Assembly: GCF_000422925.1 (NCBI RefSeq) | Contig: NZ_KE383957.1 | Span: forward strand, 327,787 to 391,786 | From: Paludibacterium yongneupense DSM 18731 | GTDB taxonomy: Bacteria; Pseudomonadota; Gammaproteobacteria; Burkholderiales; Chromobacteriaceae | Direction of reading: 5' to 3' | Length of the DNA: 64,000 nucleotides | Shown: one piece after another, positions 36,959 through 45,574 of the stretch | Position numbering within the stretch: position 1 is the first letter of the stretch | How the letters are laid out: each line of letters begins with the position of its first letter | The notes under the pieces: generated by a model | What the model was told of the DNA's origin: nothing | Databases searched by the model: none | Seen by the model: only the letters and a program-made list of their open reading frames with translations | Made by a program: the position numbers and the translations under genes

Positions 36959-37996
36959 ATGCGCGACAGCGGGCAGGACGGCATAGCCGCCTATTACGGC
37001 GAAGTATTACAGGGTAGGCACGAGCTGCAGACGGGGGCCTGCTGTGCGCCCGAGGATCTGTCCGCAAGGCGGAAAAAGCTGCTCGACCTGATCGTTCCTG
37101 AAATCCGCAGCCGCTTCTACGGCTGCGGTTCACCGCTGCCGCCGGCTATCAAGGGTTGCCGTGTCCTTGATCTCGGCTGTGGCAGCGGTCGCGATGTCTA
37201 TCTCGCTTCGGCGCTGGTCGGCGCGCAGGGCTCGGTCATCGGAGTCGACATGAGCGAGGGGCAACTGGCGGTAGCGCAGCGCCATCGCCGGTTTCAGGCC
37301 TGGCGTTTCGGTTACGACGAATCGAATGTGAGCTTCCGGCTGGGGCGGATGGAAGACCTGGCGGCGCTGGGCATTGCAGACGGGAGCCAGGACGTGGTGA
37401 TTTCAAACTGCGTCATCAATTTGTCGCCGCAGAAAGAGCGGGTTCTGGCCGAGATAGCGCGTGTTCTCAAACCCGGCGGGGAGTTGTTGTTCTCCGATGT
37501 CTTCGCCGACCGGCGGGTGTCGGCGTCCTGGTCCGCGAACCCCGTCCTGCGCAATGAATGTCTGGCCGGTGCGCTCTACTATCAGGATTTCAGGCGGATG
37601 ATGGCGCAGGCAGGCTGGCCCGACTTTCGCGTCGTTTCCCGCCGCCGCGCGATGATAGACAATGCCGGAATCGAAGCGCAAATCGGCGCGGTGGTGTTCG
37701 AGTCCCTGACTGTGCGCGCCTTCAAATTGACGCAGCTGGAAGACCGGTGCGAAAACTACGGGCAGAGGGCGGTCTATCTCGGTACGCTGGACGAGCACCC
37801 CGACCGCTTCGCGCTCGATGCCGATCATGTTTTTGCCGCCGGCGAGGAGGTGCCCGTCTGCGGCAATACGGCAGCCATGTTGAGCGAGACCCGGTTCGGG
37901 CGGTATTTCGATATTGTCGGCGACCGCTCGCACCACTACGGGCTGTTCGACTGCCAGCCGAGCCCGCAGGCGGCGGTCGCGCGCGCGTGTTGCTGA
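36959..37996 (+). CDS. arsM: ArsM-like arsenite S-adenosylmethionine methyltransferase
   Basis: A 345-aa SAM methyltransferase. Motif I is LDLGCGSGRDVY near residue 67; it is preceded by RFYGCGSPLPPA and followed by VISNCVINLSPQKERVL and ECLAGALYYQDF. These carry cysteines at the places expected for As(III)-binding Cys in ArsM; further cysteines occur in ACC near residue 23 and in the C-terminal VPVCGNTAAML. ATG 36959 follows GGGAG; ATG 36938 is an alternative. The enzyme would methylate arsenite to less retained species. No arsR, arsB or arsC is adjacent, so arsenic inducibility is unproven. Confidence 0.78.
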   Translation: MRDSGQDGIAAYYGEVLQGRHELQTGACCAPEDLSARRKKLLDLIVPEIRSRFYGCGSPLPPAIKGCRVLDLGCGSGRDVYLASALVGAQGSVIGVDMSEGQLAVAQRHRRFQAWRFGYDESNVSFRLGRMEDLAALGIADGSQDVVISNCVINLSPQKERVLAEIARVLKPGGELLFSDVFADRRVSASWSANPVLRNECLAGALYYQDFRRMMAQAGWPDFRVVSRRRAMIDNAGIEAQIGAVVFESLTVRAFKLTQLEDRCENYGQRAVYLGTLDEHPDRFALDADHVFAAGEEVPVCGNTAAMLSETRFGRYFDIVGDRSHHYGLFDCQPSPQAAVARACC

Positions 37997-38068
37997 GCGG
38001 CAGCCGGGATTGTCGCCGGGCGTATTGAACCGCATAATCGTCCCGTCTTTGTCCATACGGCGACGGTC

Positions 38069-38875
38069 ATGACGCAGCAATTCTCGCGCGACCCCGAACT
38101 GCCTTTTTTCGAGTCCCGCCGCGCCTGGCGCAGCCGGGCCTGCTATCGGCCCCACACTCATCCGACTCTCTCCATCGGAGCCGTCGATGCCGGCGCGTCC
38201 ACGCTCGTCGTCGAAGGTGCGGCGCCGGTTCGGCTGGCGGCCGGCGATGTCGTGCTCATCGCGCCGCAGCGGGTTCATTCCTGTAATCCCGAGCCGGACG
38301 AAGAATGGAGCTATCAGATGCTCTATCTGGATCCGGACTGGGTGGAGACGTTGCTGCGGGAGATCCATGACGGCGAGCCCGGGCGACAGGCCGTTTTCCC
38401 GGCCTGGCAGCGCAGCCCGGCACTGTACCGTGGGCTGACGCGCTTGACCGACGCCTTGCATTCGCCACTGGATAACGAACACAAGGAGAGTCTGCTCGTC
38501 GATTTTGTCGGCGGCCTGTTGACGCGGGCCTCCACCGCCGTTGCCGCGCCCGGCCGGCCGGAGTGGCTTTCCGCAACGTTGCACTGCCTGGATCTCCAGT
38601 GCGAGCGCGTCTGGCCGCTGGAGCGTCTGGCCGCCGCCGCCGGACTCAGCCGCTATCACTTCATTCGCGCGTTCCGTTCCAGCACGGGAATGACGCCGCA
38701 TGCCTTTCAGCTCGATTGCCGCATCAACCGCGCGCGCGCCGGTCTGCGCACGGGCGCCGGATTGGCTGAGCTCGCACTCGCTCTCGGGTTTGCCGATCAG
38801 AGCCATTTTCAGCATGCGTTCAAACAGCGGGTGGCGGTAACCCCGTTTCAATACCGCGACCTCAGCCGCGGCTGA
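38069..38875 (+). CDS. AraC-family transcriptional regulator paired with a LysE exporter
   Basis: A 268-aa regulator. The N-terminal cupin-like AraC sensing domain begins with HTHPTLSIGAVDAG (the metal/ligand-type His pair), and GDVVLIAPQRVHSCNP is typical. The C-terminal double helix-turn-helix shows LAAAAGLSRYHFIRAFRSSTG and LALALGFADQSHFQHAFKQ. The LysE-type exporter gene follows 76 bp downstream on the same strand, a recurring pair in proteobacteria, so the regulator probably controls amino-acid export. Confidence 0.88.
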   Translation: MTQQFSRDPELPFFESRRAWRSRACYRPHTHPTLSIGAVDAGASTLVVEGAAPVRLAAGDVVLIAPQRVHSCNPEPDEEWSYQMLYLDPDWVETLLREIHDGEPGRQAVFPAWQRSPALYRGLTRLTDALHSPLDNEHKESLLVDFVGGLLTRASTAVAAPGRPEWLSATLHCLDLQCERVWPLERLAAAAGLSRYHFIRAFRSSTGMTPHAFQLDCRINRARAGLRTGAGLAELALALGFADQSHFQHAFKQRVAVTPFQYRDLSRG

Positions 38876-38951
38876 GCGCATTTTTTTGCAAGATTCCGCC
38901 GTCGGATGGCCCCGATACTGTCGTCTTTCCCGCAACAAGGAGACGATACAC

Positions 38952-39584
38952 GTGGAATGGCATCGCTTTGCCCTGATCGCAGGGGCGCATTTTCTGGCTC
39001 TGTTGAGTCCGGGCCCCGACTTTTTCCTGATCGTCCGTTCTTCGCTGGTGCAGGGGGCGCGTGCCGGCGCCATCGCCAGCCTCGGCGTCGCCTTGGCGAA
39101 CGGCATGTTCATCGTGGCGGCGATTTCGGGCCTGACCGTGTTGCGCGATCAGCCCGCCGCCTACGCCGTGCTGTACTGGAGCGGTTGCGTCTACCTGGCC
39201 TGGCTGGGATGGCGCTTTTGGCAAGCCGCGCAAGCGCACGGGTCCGAGTCCGTCGCCGGCGGCGCCCGGGTCACGCATCGCGCATTGTTGCTGACCGGGT
39301 TTCTGTCGGGGGCGCTCAATCCGAAGAATGCCTTGTTCTATCTGGCCCTGTTCACGCTCATGCTCGATCGAACGACGGGGACCGCCTGGCAGATCGCTTG
39401 CGGGGCGTGGATGTTCTGCGCCGTTCTGGCCTGGGACTGCGCTGTGGCTCGTGCCGTCGGGCACCCGCGCGTCATGGCGGCATTCGTCGGCTGTCTGGGA
39501 CGGGTTCACCGCACGGGCGCCTTGCTGTTGTGGGCCATTTGCGGCAGCCTGCTCGGTAGCGGACTTCTGCATCTGTTCGGCTGA
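38952..39584 (+). CDS. LysE/RhtB-family amino-acid exporter
   Basis: A 210-aa inner-membrane protein with about five to six helices. The family signature LLSPGPDFFLIVRSSLVQG lies near residue 18 and LTGFLSGALNPKNALFYLALF in the middle. The start is GTG 38952, eight bases after AAGGAG; no ATG fits. It is probably controlled by the AraC gene just upstream. The substrate is likely an amino acid or its derivative, not defined by sequence. Confidence 0.9.
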   Translation: MEWHRFALIAGAHFLALLSPGPDFFLIVRSSLVQGARAGAIASLGVALANGMFIVAAISGLTVLRDQPAAYAVLYWSGCVYLAWLGWRFWQAAQAHGSESVAGGARVTHRALLLTGFLSGALNPKNALFYLALFTLMLDRTTGTAWQIACGAWMFCAVLAWDCAVARAVGHPRVMAAFVGCLGRVHRTGALLLWAICGSLLGSGLLHLFG

Positions 39585-39665
39585 GAGCCTTGCTCTGCCG
39601 CGTTGCGGCAGGCAGTATGATCTGCCGTCGCTGCCCGCGGCGCCAACCCGGAGGATCGATTCACC

Positions 39666-40241
39666 ATGAATTCACTGACGACGCCACATGCCGGCACGGC
39701 GGCGGTCGACTATCGCCGCATCGTATCCGGTGACGTCGAACTGCTGGCCGATCTGCATGCAAGGAGCTGGCGCAATGCCTATCGCGGCATCATGAGCCCC
39801 GACTATCTCGATGGCGATATCGCCGGTGAACGCCTCGCCGTGTGGCAGCGCAAGCTGGCGGGTGCTCAAGCCGACGCTTCCTTCGGCGTGCTGGCCTTTG
39901 CGGCCGGGGAGGCGCTAGGCTTTGCCTATGTCTATCCCGGGGCCGATCCACGCTGGGGCGCCCTGCTCGACAATTTGCATGTTCTGCCTGCAGGCCGAGG
40001 ACGGGGCATAGGCCGCGCCTTGCTGCGCGAGGTGGCGTCCGACCTGCTCGAAAAAGGGGAGGCGGGAGGGATTCAGCTGTGGGTGTTCGAGGCAAACCGC
40101 GCCGCCCGCGACATCTACCATCATCTCGGCGCCGTCGCGGTCGAGCGCGATGTGGTGGCCGTTCCCGGCGGCGGGCGGGCGCCGGCCTGGCGCTATGTCT
40201 GGCCGTCGTTGTCCGTCGCTGGGCAAGACACGGGGGCGTGA
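39666..40241 (+). CDS. GNAT-family N-acetyltransferase
   Basis: A 191-aa acetyltransferase with the acetyl-CoA motif VLPAGRGRGIGRALLREVA near residue 110 and LWVFEANRAARDIYHHLGAVAV after it. The N-terminal LLADLHARSWRNAYRGIMSPDYL is common in RimI/YjaB-like GNATs. ATG 39666 follows GGAGGATC. It converges on the LysR gene, with only 4 bp between the stops. The substrate is unknown. Confidence 0.87.
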   Translation: MNSLTTPHAGTAAVDYRRIVSGDVELLADLHARSWRNAYRGIMSPDYLDGDIAGERLAVWQRKLAGAQADASFGVLAFAAGEALGFAYVYPGADPRWGALLDNLHVLPAGRGRGIGRALLREVASDLLEKGEAGGIQLWVFEANRAARDIYHHLGAVAVERDVVAVPGGGRAPAWRYVWPSLSVAGQDTGA

Positions 40242-40245
40242 CGCT

Positions 40246-41142
40246 TCATCGGGCCTGTCTCTGCAAGAAATCGACGAAAGCCCGCAGGGGAGGGGGCATG
40301 AGTGCGCGACTCGGGTAGTAGAGCGAGGGACCGCTGAAACTTTGCCACCAGTCGCTCAGAACGGGGCGCAGACTGCCGTCGTCCAGAGCGGGACGCAGAA
40401 ACTCTTCGAAGGTATAGATCAGCCCCAGGCCCGCGCGCGCGGTCTCGACCTCGAGATCGATGGCCGCTGCGATCAGCGGACCGCCGGGGACTATCCTGAA
40501 GCGGTGGTCGCCGCGCACGAATTCCCACGCGGGCTTCACGCCGCTTTCAAAACGATGACCGATACAAGCGTGGTGCAGCAAGTCTTGCGGGTGAAGCGGT
40601 TCGCCGTGTAGTGCCAGATAGGATGGTGCCGCCGCCGCGACAAAGCGTTGACGGCGCGGTCCTATCGGGATGGCGATCATGTCGCGCTCAATTCTCTCTT
40701 CATAGCGTATGCCTGCATCGAAGCCGGCGGCGAGCATGTCGATAAAAGTGTCGCTGCTGACGACTTCGAGCGTGATGCCGGGGTGTTCTGCCAGAAAACG
40801 CGGCACCACATGCGGCAGGATGTGGCGCGCGGCGATAGAGGGCACGTTGAGGCGCAAGGTACCGCTAGGGCCGTCGCGAAAGCGGCTGACGGCGTCGAGC
40901 GCTCCCGCGATATCGGCAAAAGCGGGCCCCAGCCGTTCCAGCAGCCGTTGGCCGGCTTCGGTCGGCGTGACGCTGCGCGTCGTGCGATTGAGCAGCCTGA
41001 CGCCAAGCTGCCGTTCCAGCCTGCGTATCGCCTCGCTCAGCGACGATGCGGAGACGCCGCCGAGCGAGGCCGCATGACGGAAGCCGCGTGCCCTGCTGAC
41101 GGCGACAAAGGCGCTCAGGTCCGTGAGATTGGGAGAGTTCAT
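40246..41142 (-). CDS. LysR-family regulator divergent from an aldo/keto reductase
   Basis: A 298-aa LysR regulator. The N-terminal winged helix has AASLGGVSASSLSEAIRRLERQLGVRLLNRTTRSV, and a periplasmic-binding-protein-like effector domain follows. It diverges from the aldo/keto reductase gene across 118 bp that contain a LysR-type inverted repeat. By the usual logic of such pairs it regulates that reductase and itself. The inducer is unknown. Confidence 0.9.
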   Translation of the reverse strand: MNSPNLTDLSAFVAVSRARGFRHAASLGGVSASSLSEAIRRLERQLGVRLLNRTTRSVTPTEAGQRLLERLGPAFADIAGALDAVSRFRDGPSGTLRLNVPSIAARHILPHVVPRFLAEHPGITLEVVSSDTFIDMLAAGFDAGIRYEERIERDMIAIPIGPRRQRFVAAAAPSYLALHGEPLHPQDLLHHACIGHRFESGVKPAWEFVRGDHRFRIVPGGPLIAAAIDLEVETARAGLGLIYTFEEFLRPALDDGSLRPVLSDWWQSFSGPSLYYPSRALMPPPLRAFVDFLQRQAR

Positions 41143-41193
41143 TGTGCGTTTTTGCGAACGGCTCGTGCATATTTGGTCGGATTATCATACACA

Positions 41194-41212
41194 GGATTCC
41201 CCTTCATAATCC
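41194..41212. promoter_or_regulatory. Candidate LysR box between divergent genes
   Basis: GGATT-N9-AATCC forms an interrupted dyad of the T-N11-A type bound by LysR regulators. It lies midway between the LysR and aldo/keto reductase starts. A direct repeat CGGATTATC (41178-41186 and 41237-41245) flanks it. Confidence 0.4.
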
Positions 41213-41260
41213 ATATCGACCGCTAGTCATCGCTGGCGGATTATCGATTTCGGGAGGTTT

Positions 41261-42271
41261 ATGAAACAGCTTCGATTAGGCAAGACCGGCCCGGTCGGCT
41301 CCGCTCTGGGGCTCGGCTGCATGGGCATGTCCGGCATGTACGGTCCCGCGGATCGCAGCGAGAGTATCGCCACGATTCATGCGGCGCTCGAAGCCGGCGT
41401 CACCTTGCTCGACACCGGCGATTTTTATGGCTGCGGCCATAACGAACTCTTGATTGCCGAGGCGCTGAAGACAGCGCCCGCCTCGCGCCGCGACGCGGCG
41501 CGGATCAGCGTCAAATTCGGTGCGATGCGCGATCCGGCCGGCGCATGGTCGCTGTACGACGGTCGTCCCGCCGCGGTAAAGAATTTTCTCGCCTACAGCC
41601 TGCAGCGGCTCGGTGTGGATCATATCGACATCTATCGCCCCGCCCGTCTTGATCCGGTCGTGCCGATCGAAGAGACGGTAGGTGCCATTGCGGACATGAT
41701 TACGGCCGGTTATGTGAGACATGTCGGCTTGTCCGAAGTCGGCGCCGCGACCATTCGGCGTGCTGCCAGCGTGCACCCGATTTGCGATCTCCAGATCGAG
41801 TATTCGCTGATCTCGCGCGGCATAGAGGACGAGATCCTGCCATTGTGCCGCGAGTTGGGTGTCGGTATCACGGCCTACGGAGTATTGTCGCGCGGCCTGC
41901 TCAGCGGCCATTGGCAGAGGGGCGGGGTCGGCCCCGGCGATTTTCGGACCTACAGTCCACGCTTTCTGGATGGCAATGTCGAGCATAATCTGACGCTGGT
42001 CGAGGCGCTGCGCGAGGTGGCCGTCGCGCGCGGTGTGACCGTGGCGCAAATCGCGATCGCCTGGGTGGTGGCACGCGGACCGCACGATATCATGCCGTTG
42101 ATCGGTGCCCGTCGCCGCGATCAGCTAGCAGAAGCGCTGGCGGCGCTGGATGTGCAACTGGATGCGGGCGATCTGGCCGCAATCGAAGCGGCCGTGCCGA
42201 AGGGGGCGGCGTCAGGCCAGCGTTACGCTGCTGCGCAGATGGCGCATCTCGACAGCGAGAACGGGAGCTGA
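41261..42271 (+). CDS. Aldo/keto reductase
   Basis: A 336-aa NADPH-dependent oxidoreductase of the AKR TIM-barrel family. It shows LGCMGMSGMYGPADRSES, the catalytic Asp/Tyr in LLDTGDFYG and the Lys in ISVKFG. The position normally held by the catalytic His reads IYRPARLDP, so the His is replaced by Pro. GLSEVGAATIRRA and ITAYGVLSRGLLSG are also typical. ATG 41261 follows GGGAGG. It is probably regulated by the divergent LysR protein; the substrate is unknown. Confidence 0.9.
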   Translation: MKQLRLGKTGPVGSALGLGCMGMSGMYGPADRSESIATIHAALEAGVTLLDTGDFYGCGHNELLIAEALKTAPASRRDAARISVKFGAMRDPAGAWSLYDGRPAAVKNFLAYSLQRLGVDHIDIYRPARLDPVVPIEETVGAIADMITAGYVRHVGLSEVGAATIRRAASVHPICDLQIEYSLISRGIEDEILPLCRELGVGITAYGVLSRGLLSGHWQRGGVGPGDFRTYSPRFLDGNVEHNLTLVEALREVAVARGVTVAQIAIAWVVARGPHDIMPLIGARRRDQLAEALAALDVQLDAGDLAAIEAAVPKGAASGQRYAAAQMAHLDSENGS

Positions 42272-42338
42272 GTACGGTGGCGTGCAAGCCGGCGACACGG
42301 TGTATGATCGGGTCTCCCCTAGCAACAGGAGTCAGCGC

Positions 42339-42845
42339 ATGTCCCTTACCCTGTATCAAGCCTCCGTTCCGGTGTTTATCCGCGGGTTGAAAAATCTGGC
42401 GGCCATCCTCGATAAGGCCGTAGTCAACGCCGAGGCACGCAAAATAGAACCCGCCGTCTTCATCGAGAGCCGGCTCGCGCCCGATATGTTTCCCCTGCGC
42501 CGCCAGGTGCAGAGCGTCTCCGACGTAGCCAAGGGCTGTGCCGCGCGTCTGGCTGGCATCGAGGTGCCGAGTTTCGCCGATACCGAGACCACGTTTCCGG
42601 AGCTTCAGGAGCGCATTGCCCGGACGGTCGCGTTTCTGGAAAGTGTGAGCGCTGCGCAGATCGATGGCGGCGAAGAGCGTCCGGTCGTCCTCAAGGTGCG
42701 CGGGCAGGAGATCACCTTTAGCGGGCAGAGTTACCTGTCCGGCTTTGCCTTGCCGAATTTCTACTTTCACCTGACGACCGCTTACAACATTCTGCGGCAT
42801 CAGGGCGTGGACATCGGCAAGATGGATTTTCTCGGCGCGATCTGA
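42339..42845 (+). CDS. DUF1993 family protein
   Basis: A 168-aa soluble protein. It opens with SLTLYQASVPVFIRGLKNL and ends with NFYFHLTTAYNILRHQGVDIGKMDFLG, both hallmarks of DUF1993, a DinB-like helical family. The helical bundle and late His residues suggest metal binding, but the function is unknown. ATG 42339 follows CAGGAG. It stands after the aldo/keto reductase (67 bp) and before a terminator, so the two may form one transcript. Confidence 0.85.
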   Translation: MSLTLYQASVPVFIRGLKNLAAILDKAVVNAEARKIEPAVFIESRLAPDMFPLRRQVQSVSDVAKGCAARLAGIEVPSFADTETTFPELQERIARTVAFLESVSAAQIDGGEERPVVLKVRGQEITFSGQSYLSGFALPNFYFHLTTAYNILRHQGVDIGKMDFLGAI

Positions 42846-42860
42846 GGGGGCGCCGGCACG

Positions 42861-42889
42861 AGGGGGCGGCAGTGCCGCCTCCTTTCTTT
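42861..42889 (+). terminator. Terminator after DUF1993 gene
   Basis: A 10-bp stem with one G-T pair (AGGGGGCGGC at 42861-42870, GCCGCCTCCT at 42874-42883), loop AGT and a T-rich tail TTCTTTG. It starts 15 bp after the stop codon. Confidence 0.65.
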
Positions 42890-42991
42890 GTCAACCGGCC
42901 TTGTTTTAATGATAATGGCGTATTGTCTTGCGCGTGCACGTTCGCGAGGCGCGAACGGCGGCGGCGTCAATCAGCGACAAGGGGATCGATC

Positions 42992-44554
42992 ATGAAATCA
43001 GGGTGTACCGGCCGGCTGGCGGCGTTGCTGTTGCTGGCGGCCGCGTCGGCTTATGCCGAAGCGCCGGTCGTCGTCATCGATTCGGGAGCGGTGCAGGGGA
43101 GTCAGCAAGCAGGCGTGCAGGCGTTCAAGGGGATTCCCTATGCCCGTCCTCCTGTCGGTGAATTACGCTGGCGGGCGCCGCAGGCGGTGCCGGCATGGCA
43201 GGGCGTGCGCGCCGCGGTGGAGTATGGCGCCGATTGCATGCAGCAGCCGTTTCCGGGGGATGCGGCACCGAATACGGCGCCTTTGAGCGAAAACTGTCTG
43301 TTCGTCAATGTATGGCGGCCGGCGGGAGCGGTGGGCGCAAAACGCCCGGTCATGGTCTGGATCTATGGCGGCGGCTTCGTCAACGGCGGCTCGTCGCCCG
43401 CCGTTTATTCCGGTAGCGAATTCGCGCGCGACGGTATTGTCTTCGTCAGCTTCAACTACCGCGTGGGACGCTTCGGGTTTTTCGCCCATCCGGCGCTCAG
43501 TCACGAGAATCCGGATAAGGGAATGCTCGGCAACTATGGTCTGATGGACCAACTCGCGGCCTTGCGCTGGGTACGCAATAATATTGCCGCTTTCGGCGGA
43601 GACCCGGGCAATGTCACGGTGTTCGGCGAGTCGGCCGGAGGGTTTTCCGTCGGCAGTCTGCTGACCTCGCCACTGGCCGCCGGACTGTTTCACAAAGCCA
43701 TCATCGAATCCGGGTCCGGCCGGCATAATCTGGTGCCGGGACAGACCCTCGCCCAGGCCGAACAGGCCGGGCTGGCCTTCGCGGCATCGGTACGCGTGCA
43801 CGGGACGGATGCCGCGGCGCTCGCGTCCTTGCGGCGTTTGCCGGCGGCGGACCTTGTCGCCGGGCTGAATATGGCGACGATGCGCGTGGCGAGCTACTCC
43901 GGCCCCATGGTGGACGGAACCCTGATCACGGGCGAGCCGCAGGATATCTATCGTAGCGGCCGTTTCAACCGCGTGCCGCTGATCGTGGGGGCAAACGAGG
44001 CCGATCTCGGTTTCCCGCCGCCGGCGGCCTCCGTCGCGCAAGCGATCGCGCCGCTGGGCGCCGCACACCGGGCGGCCGCTTTGCGCGCCTACGACCCGGC
44101 AGGCACTGCGACAGCCGGTGACGTCGCACAGGCGATCGCCAGCGATGCCTTCATGCTGGAACCGCCGCGCTTCATCGCGCGTACCGTCGCCGCCCTTGGC
44201 GTGCCGGTATGGCAATACCGTTTCGGCTACGTCGCCGATTCGATGCATGGTGAATGGGCGGGGGCCGTGCATGCAAGCGAGATTCCCTACGTATTCGATA
44301 CCTTGCCTGCGCGCTACGGTGCGGCGACGACTGCACGCGACCGTGCCGTTGCCAGCCTCATGCATCGCTACTGGATCAACTTCGCCAGCAGCGGCAAGCC
44401 CGATGGAGCGGACCTGCCTGCCTGGTTGCCATATACGCCGCAGCGGGACAATCTGATGCGTATCGCACCGCAAGGCGTGCAGGACAGCGGCGACGTTGCG
44501 GACCCGTGGAGAGCGCGGCTGGACCTGGTCCGCATCCTGAACGAAAACCGCTGA
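42992..44554 (+). CDS. Exported type-B carboxylesterase
   Basis: A 520-aa esterase with a Sec signal peptide (LAALLLLAAASAYA). Type-B motifs are FKGIPYARPPVGELRW, SENCLFVNVWRP, the oxyanion-hole MVWIYGGGFVNGG and the nucleophile VFGESAGGFSVGSLL (Ser near residue 214), with acid and His residues further on. ATG 42992 starts the signal peptide. It is a monocistronic gene after a terminator. The substrate is unknown; relatives hydrolyse short-chain esters, carbamates or aryl esters. Confidence 0.92.
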   Translation: MKSGCTGRLAALLLLAAASAYAEAPVVVIDSGAVQGSQQAGVQAFKGIPYARPPVGELRWRAPQAVPAWQGVRAAVEYGADCMQQPFPGDAAPNTAPLSENCLFVNVWRPAGAVGAKRPVMVWIYGGGFVNGGSSPAVYSGSEFARDGIVFVSFNYRVGRFGFFAHPALSHENPDKGMLGNYGLMDQLAALRWVRNNIAAFGGDPGNVTVFGESAGGFSVGSLLTSPLAAGLFHKAIIESGSGRHNLVPGQTLAQAEQAGLAFAASVRVHGTDAAALASLRRLPAADLVAGLNMATMRVASYSGPMVDGTLITGEPQDIYRSGRFNRVPLIVGANEADLGFPPPAASVAQAIAPLGAAHRAAALRAYDPAGTATAGDVAQAIASDAFMLEPPRFIARTVAALGVPVWQYRFGYVADSMHGEWAGAVHASEIPYVFDTLPARYGAATTARDRAVASLMHRYWINFASSGKPDGADLPAWLPYTPQRDNLMRIAPQGVQDSGDVADPWRARLDLVRILNENR

Positions 44555-44996
44555 CGCTGCCCAGGCCGTGCTCATCACCCTGCGCATGCGCCGCCGCCGC
44601 CATGTCCACGGCGGTCAGCGGTCGGCGTGAAATCGTCCGGATCGATAAACAGCGGCGCCGCCTGGCATGGGATCCTGTCGGGGGAGGGCCGCGCTGAATG
44701 CATAGGCGGGCCTGATCGCCCCTCTGCGCTCAGTTCCTTCCTTTCACCGGGGCGATGTCATTCATGGTTGTCCGATTTGCGCGGCCCGCAGCGACTGCCG
44801 GGGGGCTGCGTTCGTTATCGCACAGACTCCCGCTCCTTCACCCGTCATCCTCTGCCTGGACTCGTCGCTGCAGGCAGCAGTCTTTTCTCTTGGCCGCGCT
44901 TGCACTGGCCATGGTGTTCGCGGATGTCGGCGGCACGTCGGCCATCGCTTGACAGAGCTGCAGGAACGATGCGGGCCTCCTCGCCGCCGCCTGCGG
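44555..44996. other. 442-bp region without a supported gene
   Basis: It lies between the carboxylesterase and the convergent DUF3309 gene. A 65-codon frame from 44755 has a hydrophobic tail, but no acceptable ribosome site and poor codon pattern, so I do not call it. No terminator was found. Confidence 0.4.
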
Positions 44997-45155
44997 CTAA
45001 AGTCGGCCTGTCAGCAGCAGCACGACCATGATGAGCAGTACCAATCCCAGTCCGCCGCTGGGGATATAGCCCCAAGACCGGCTGTGCGGCCAGGCAGGCA
45101 AGACGCCGATCAGTATCAGAAATAGCACGATCAACAGTATTGTTCCGAGACTCAT
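44997..45155 (-). CDS. DUF3309 small membrane protein
   Basis: A 52-aa protein with two hydrophobic segments around a conserved centre: MSLGTILLIVLFLILIG, then PAWPHSRSWGYIPSGGLGL, then LLIMVVLLLTG. This is the full-length pattern of the DUF3309 family. ATG 45155 follows GAGAGGATA. Function is unknown; such genes often sit among envelope-stress genes, as here near an OmpA-like lipoprotein and a BON protein. Small length is normal for the family. Confidence 0.88.
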   Translation of the reverse strand: MSLGTILLIVLFLILIGVLPAWPHSRSWGYIPSGGLGLVLLIMVVLLLTGRL

Positions 45156-45202
45156 GATGTATCCTCTCTCGCGGCGGAGAAGTGCCGCCGGGGTCTGATG
45201 AC

Positions 45203-45394
45203 CTATTTGCGGTCGCGGTGATGGTCTTTGCCTGCATGCTCGCGACCGATATCCCTGGGCGCGAAATCATGAGTGTCCGCTGCTGGCGCTGTCGGGTGCG
45301 TGTCATGCTGCACCTCCGCAGACGGAAGGCGCTCCCCGGGTGATACGGCTTCGCCCGCTCTCGGCGGATGGTGCTTGTCGCGATGCTTGCCCAT
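45203..45394 (-). CDS. Small His/Lys/Pro-rich hydrophilic protein
   Basis: A 63-aa product beginning MGKHRDKHHPPRAGEA and ending EHAGKDHHRDRK, with eleven His and no hydrophobic stretch. GGAG lies eight bases before ATG 45394, which is the main support. It precedes the DUF3309 gene by 47 bp on the same strand, so the two may be co-transcribed. No family is recognised. Disorder and metal binding are conceivable from composition only. Confidence 0.5.
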   Translation of the reverse strand: MGKHRDKHHPPRAGEAVSPGERLPSAEVQHDTHPTAPAADTHDFAPRDIGREHAGKDHHRDRK

Positions 45395-45574
45395 GGTATT
45401 TCTCCGGCTTGATGCCGGGCGAACGGGTTTGCTCGTCCCGGCAAGGCAACCATGCGGCGAATTTCGGGCCCCGTATGTCTGCAAGCGCACTTAAGACGCT
45501 TTACTTCATCAGCCGTGCGTGTCGCACCGTGCACGCGCTGCTCCTCATGCCCTGTAGCCCTGGAAAAAAAGCCG

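Noticed and set aside
44755-44952. 65-codon ORF with hydrophobic C-terminal stretch
   Set aside because: No ribosome site, low-complexity Ser/Arg/Leu content, no familiar pattern.
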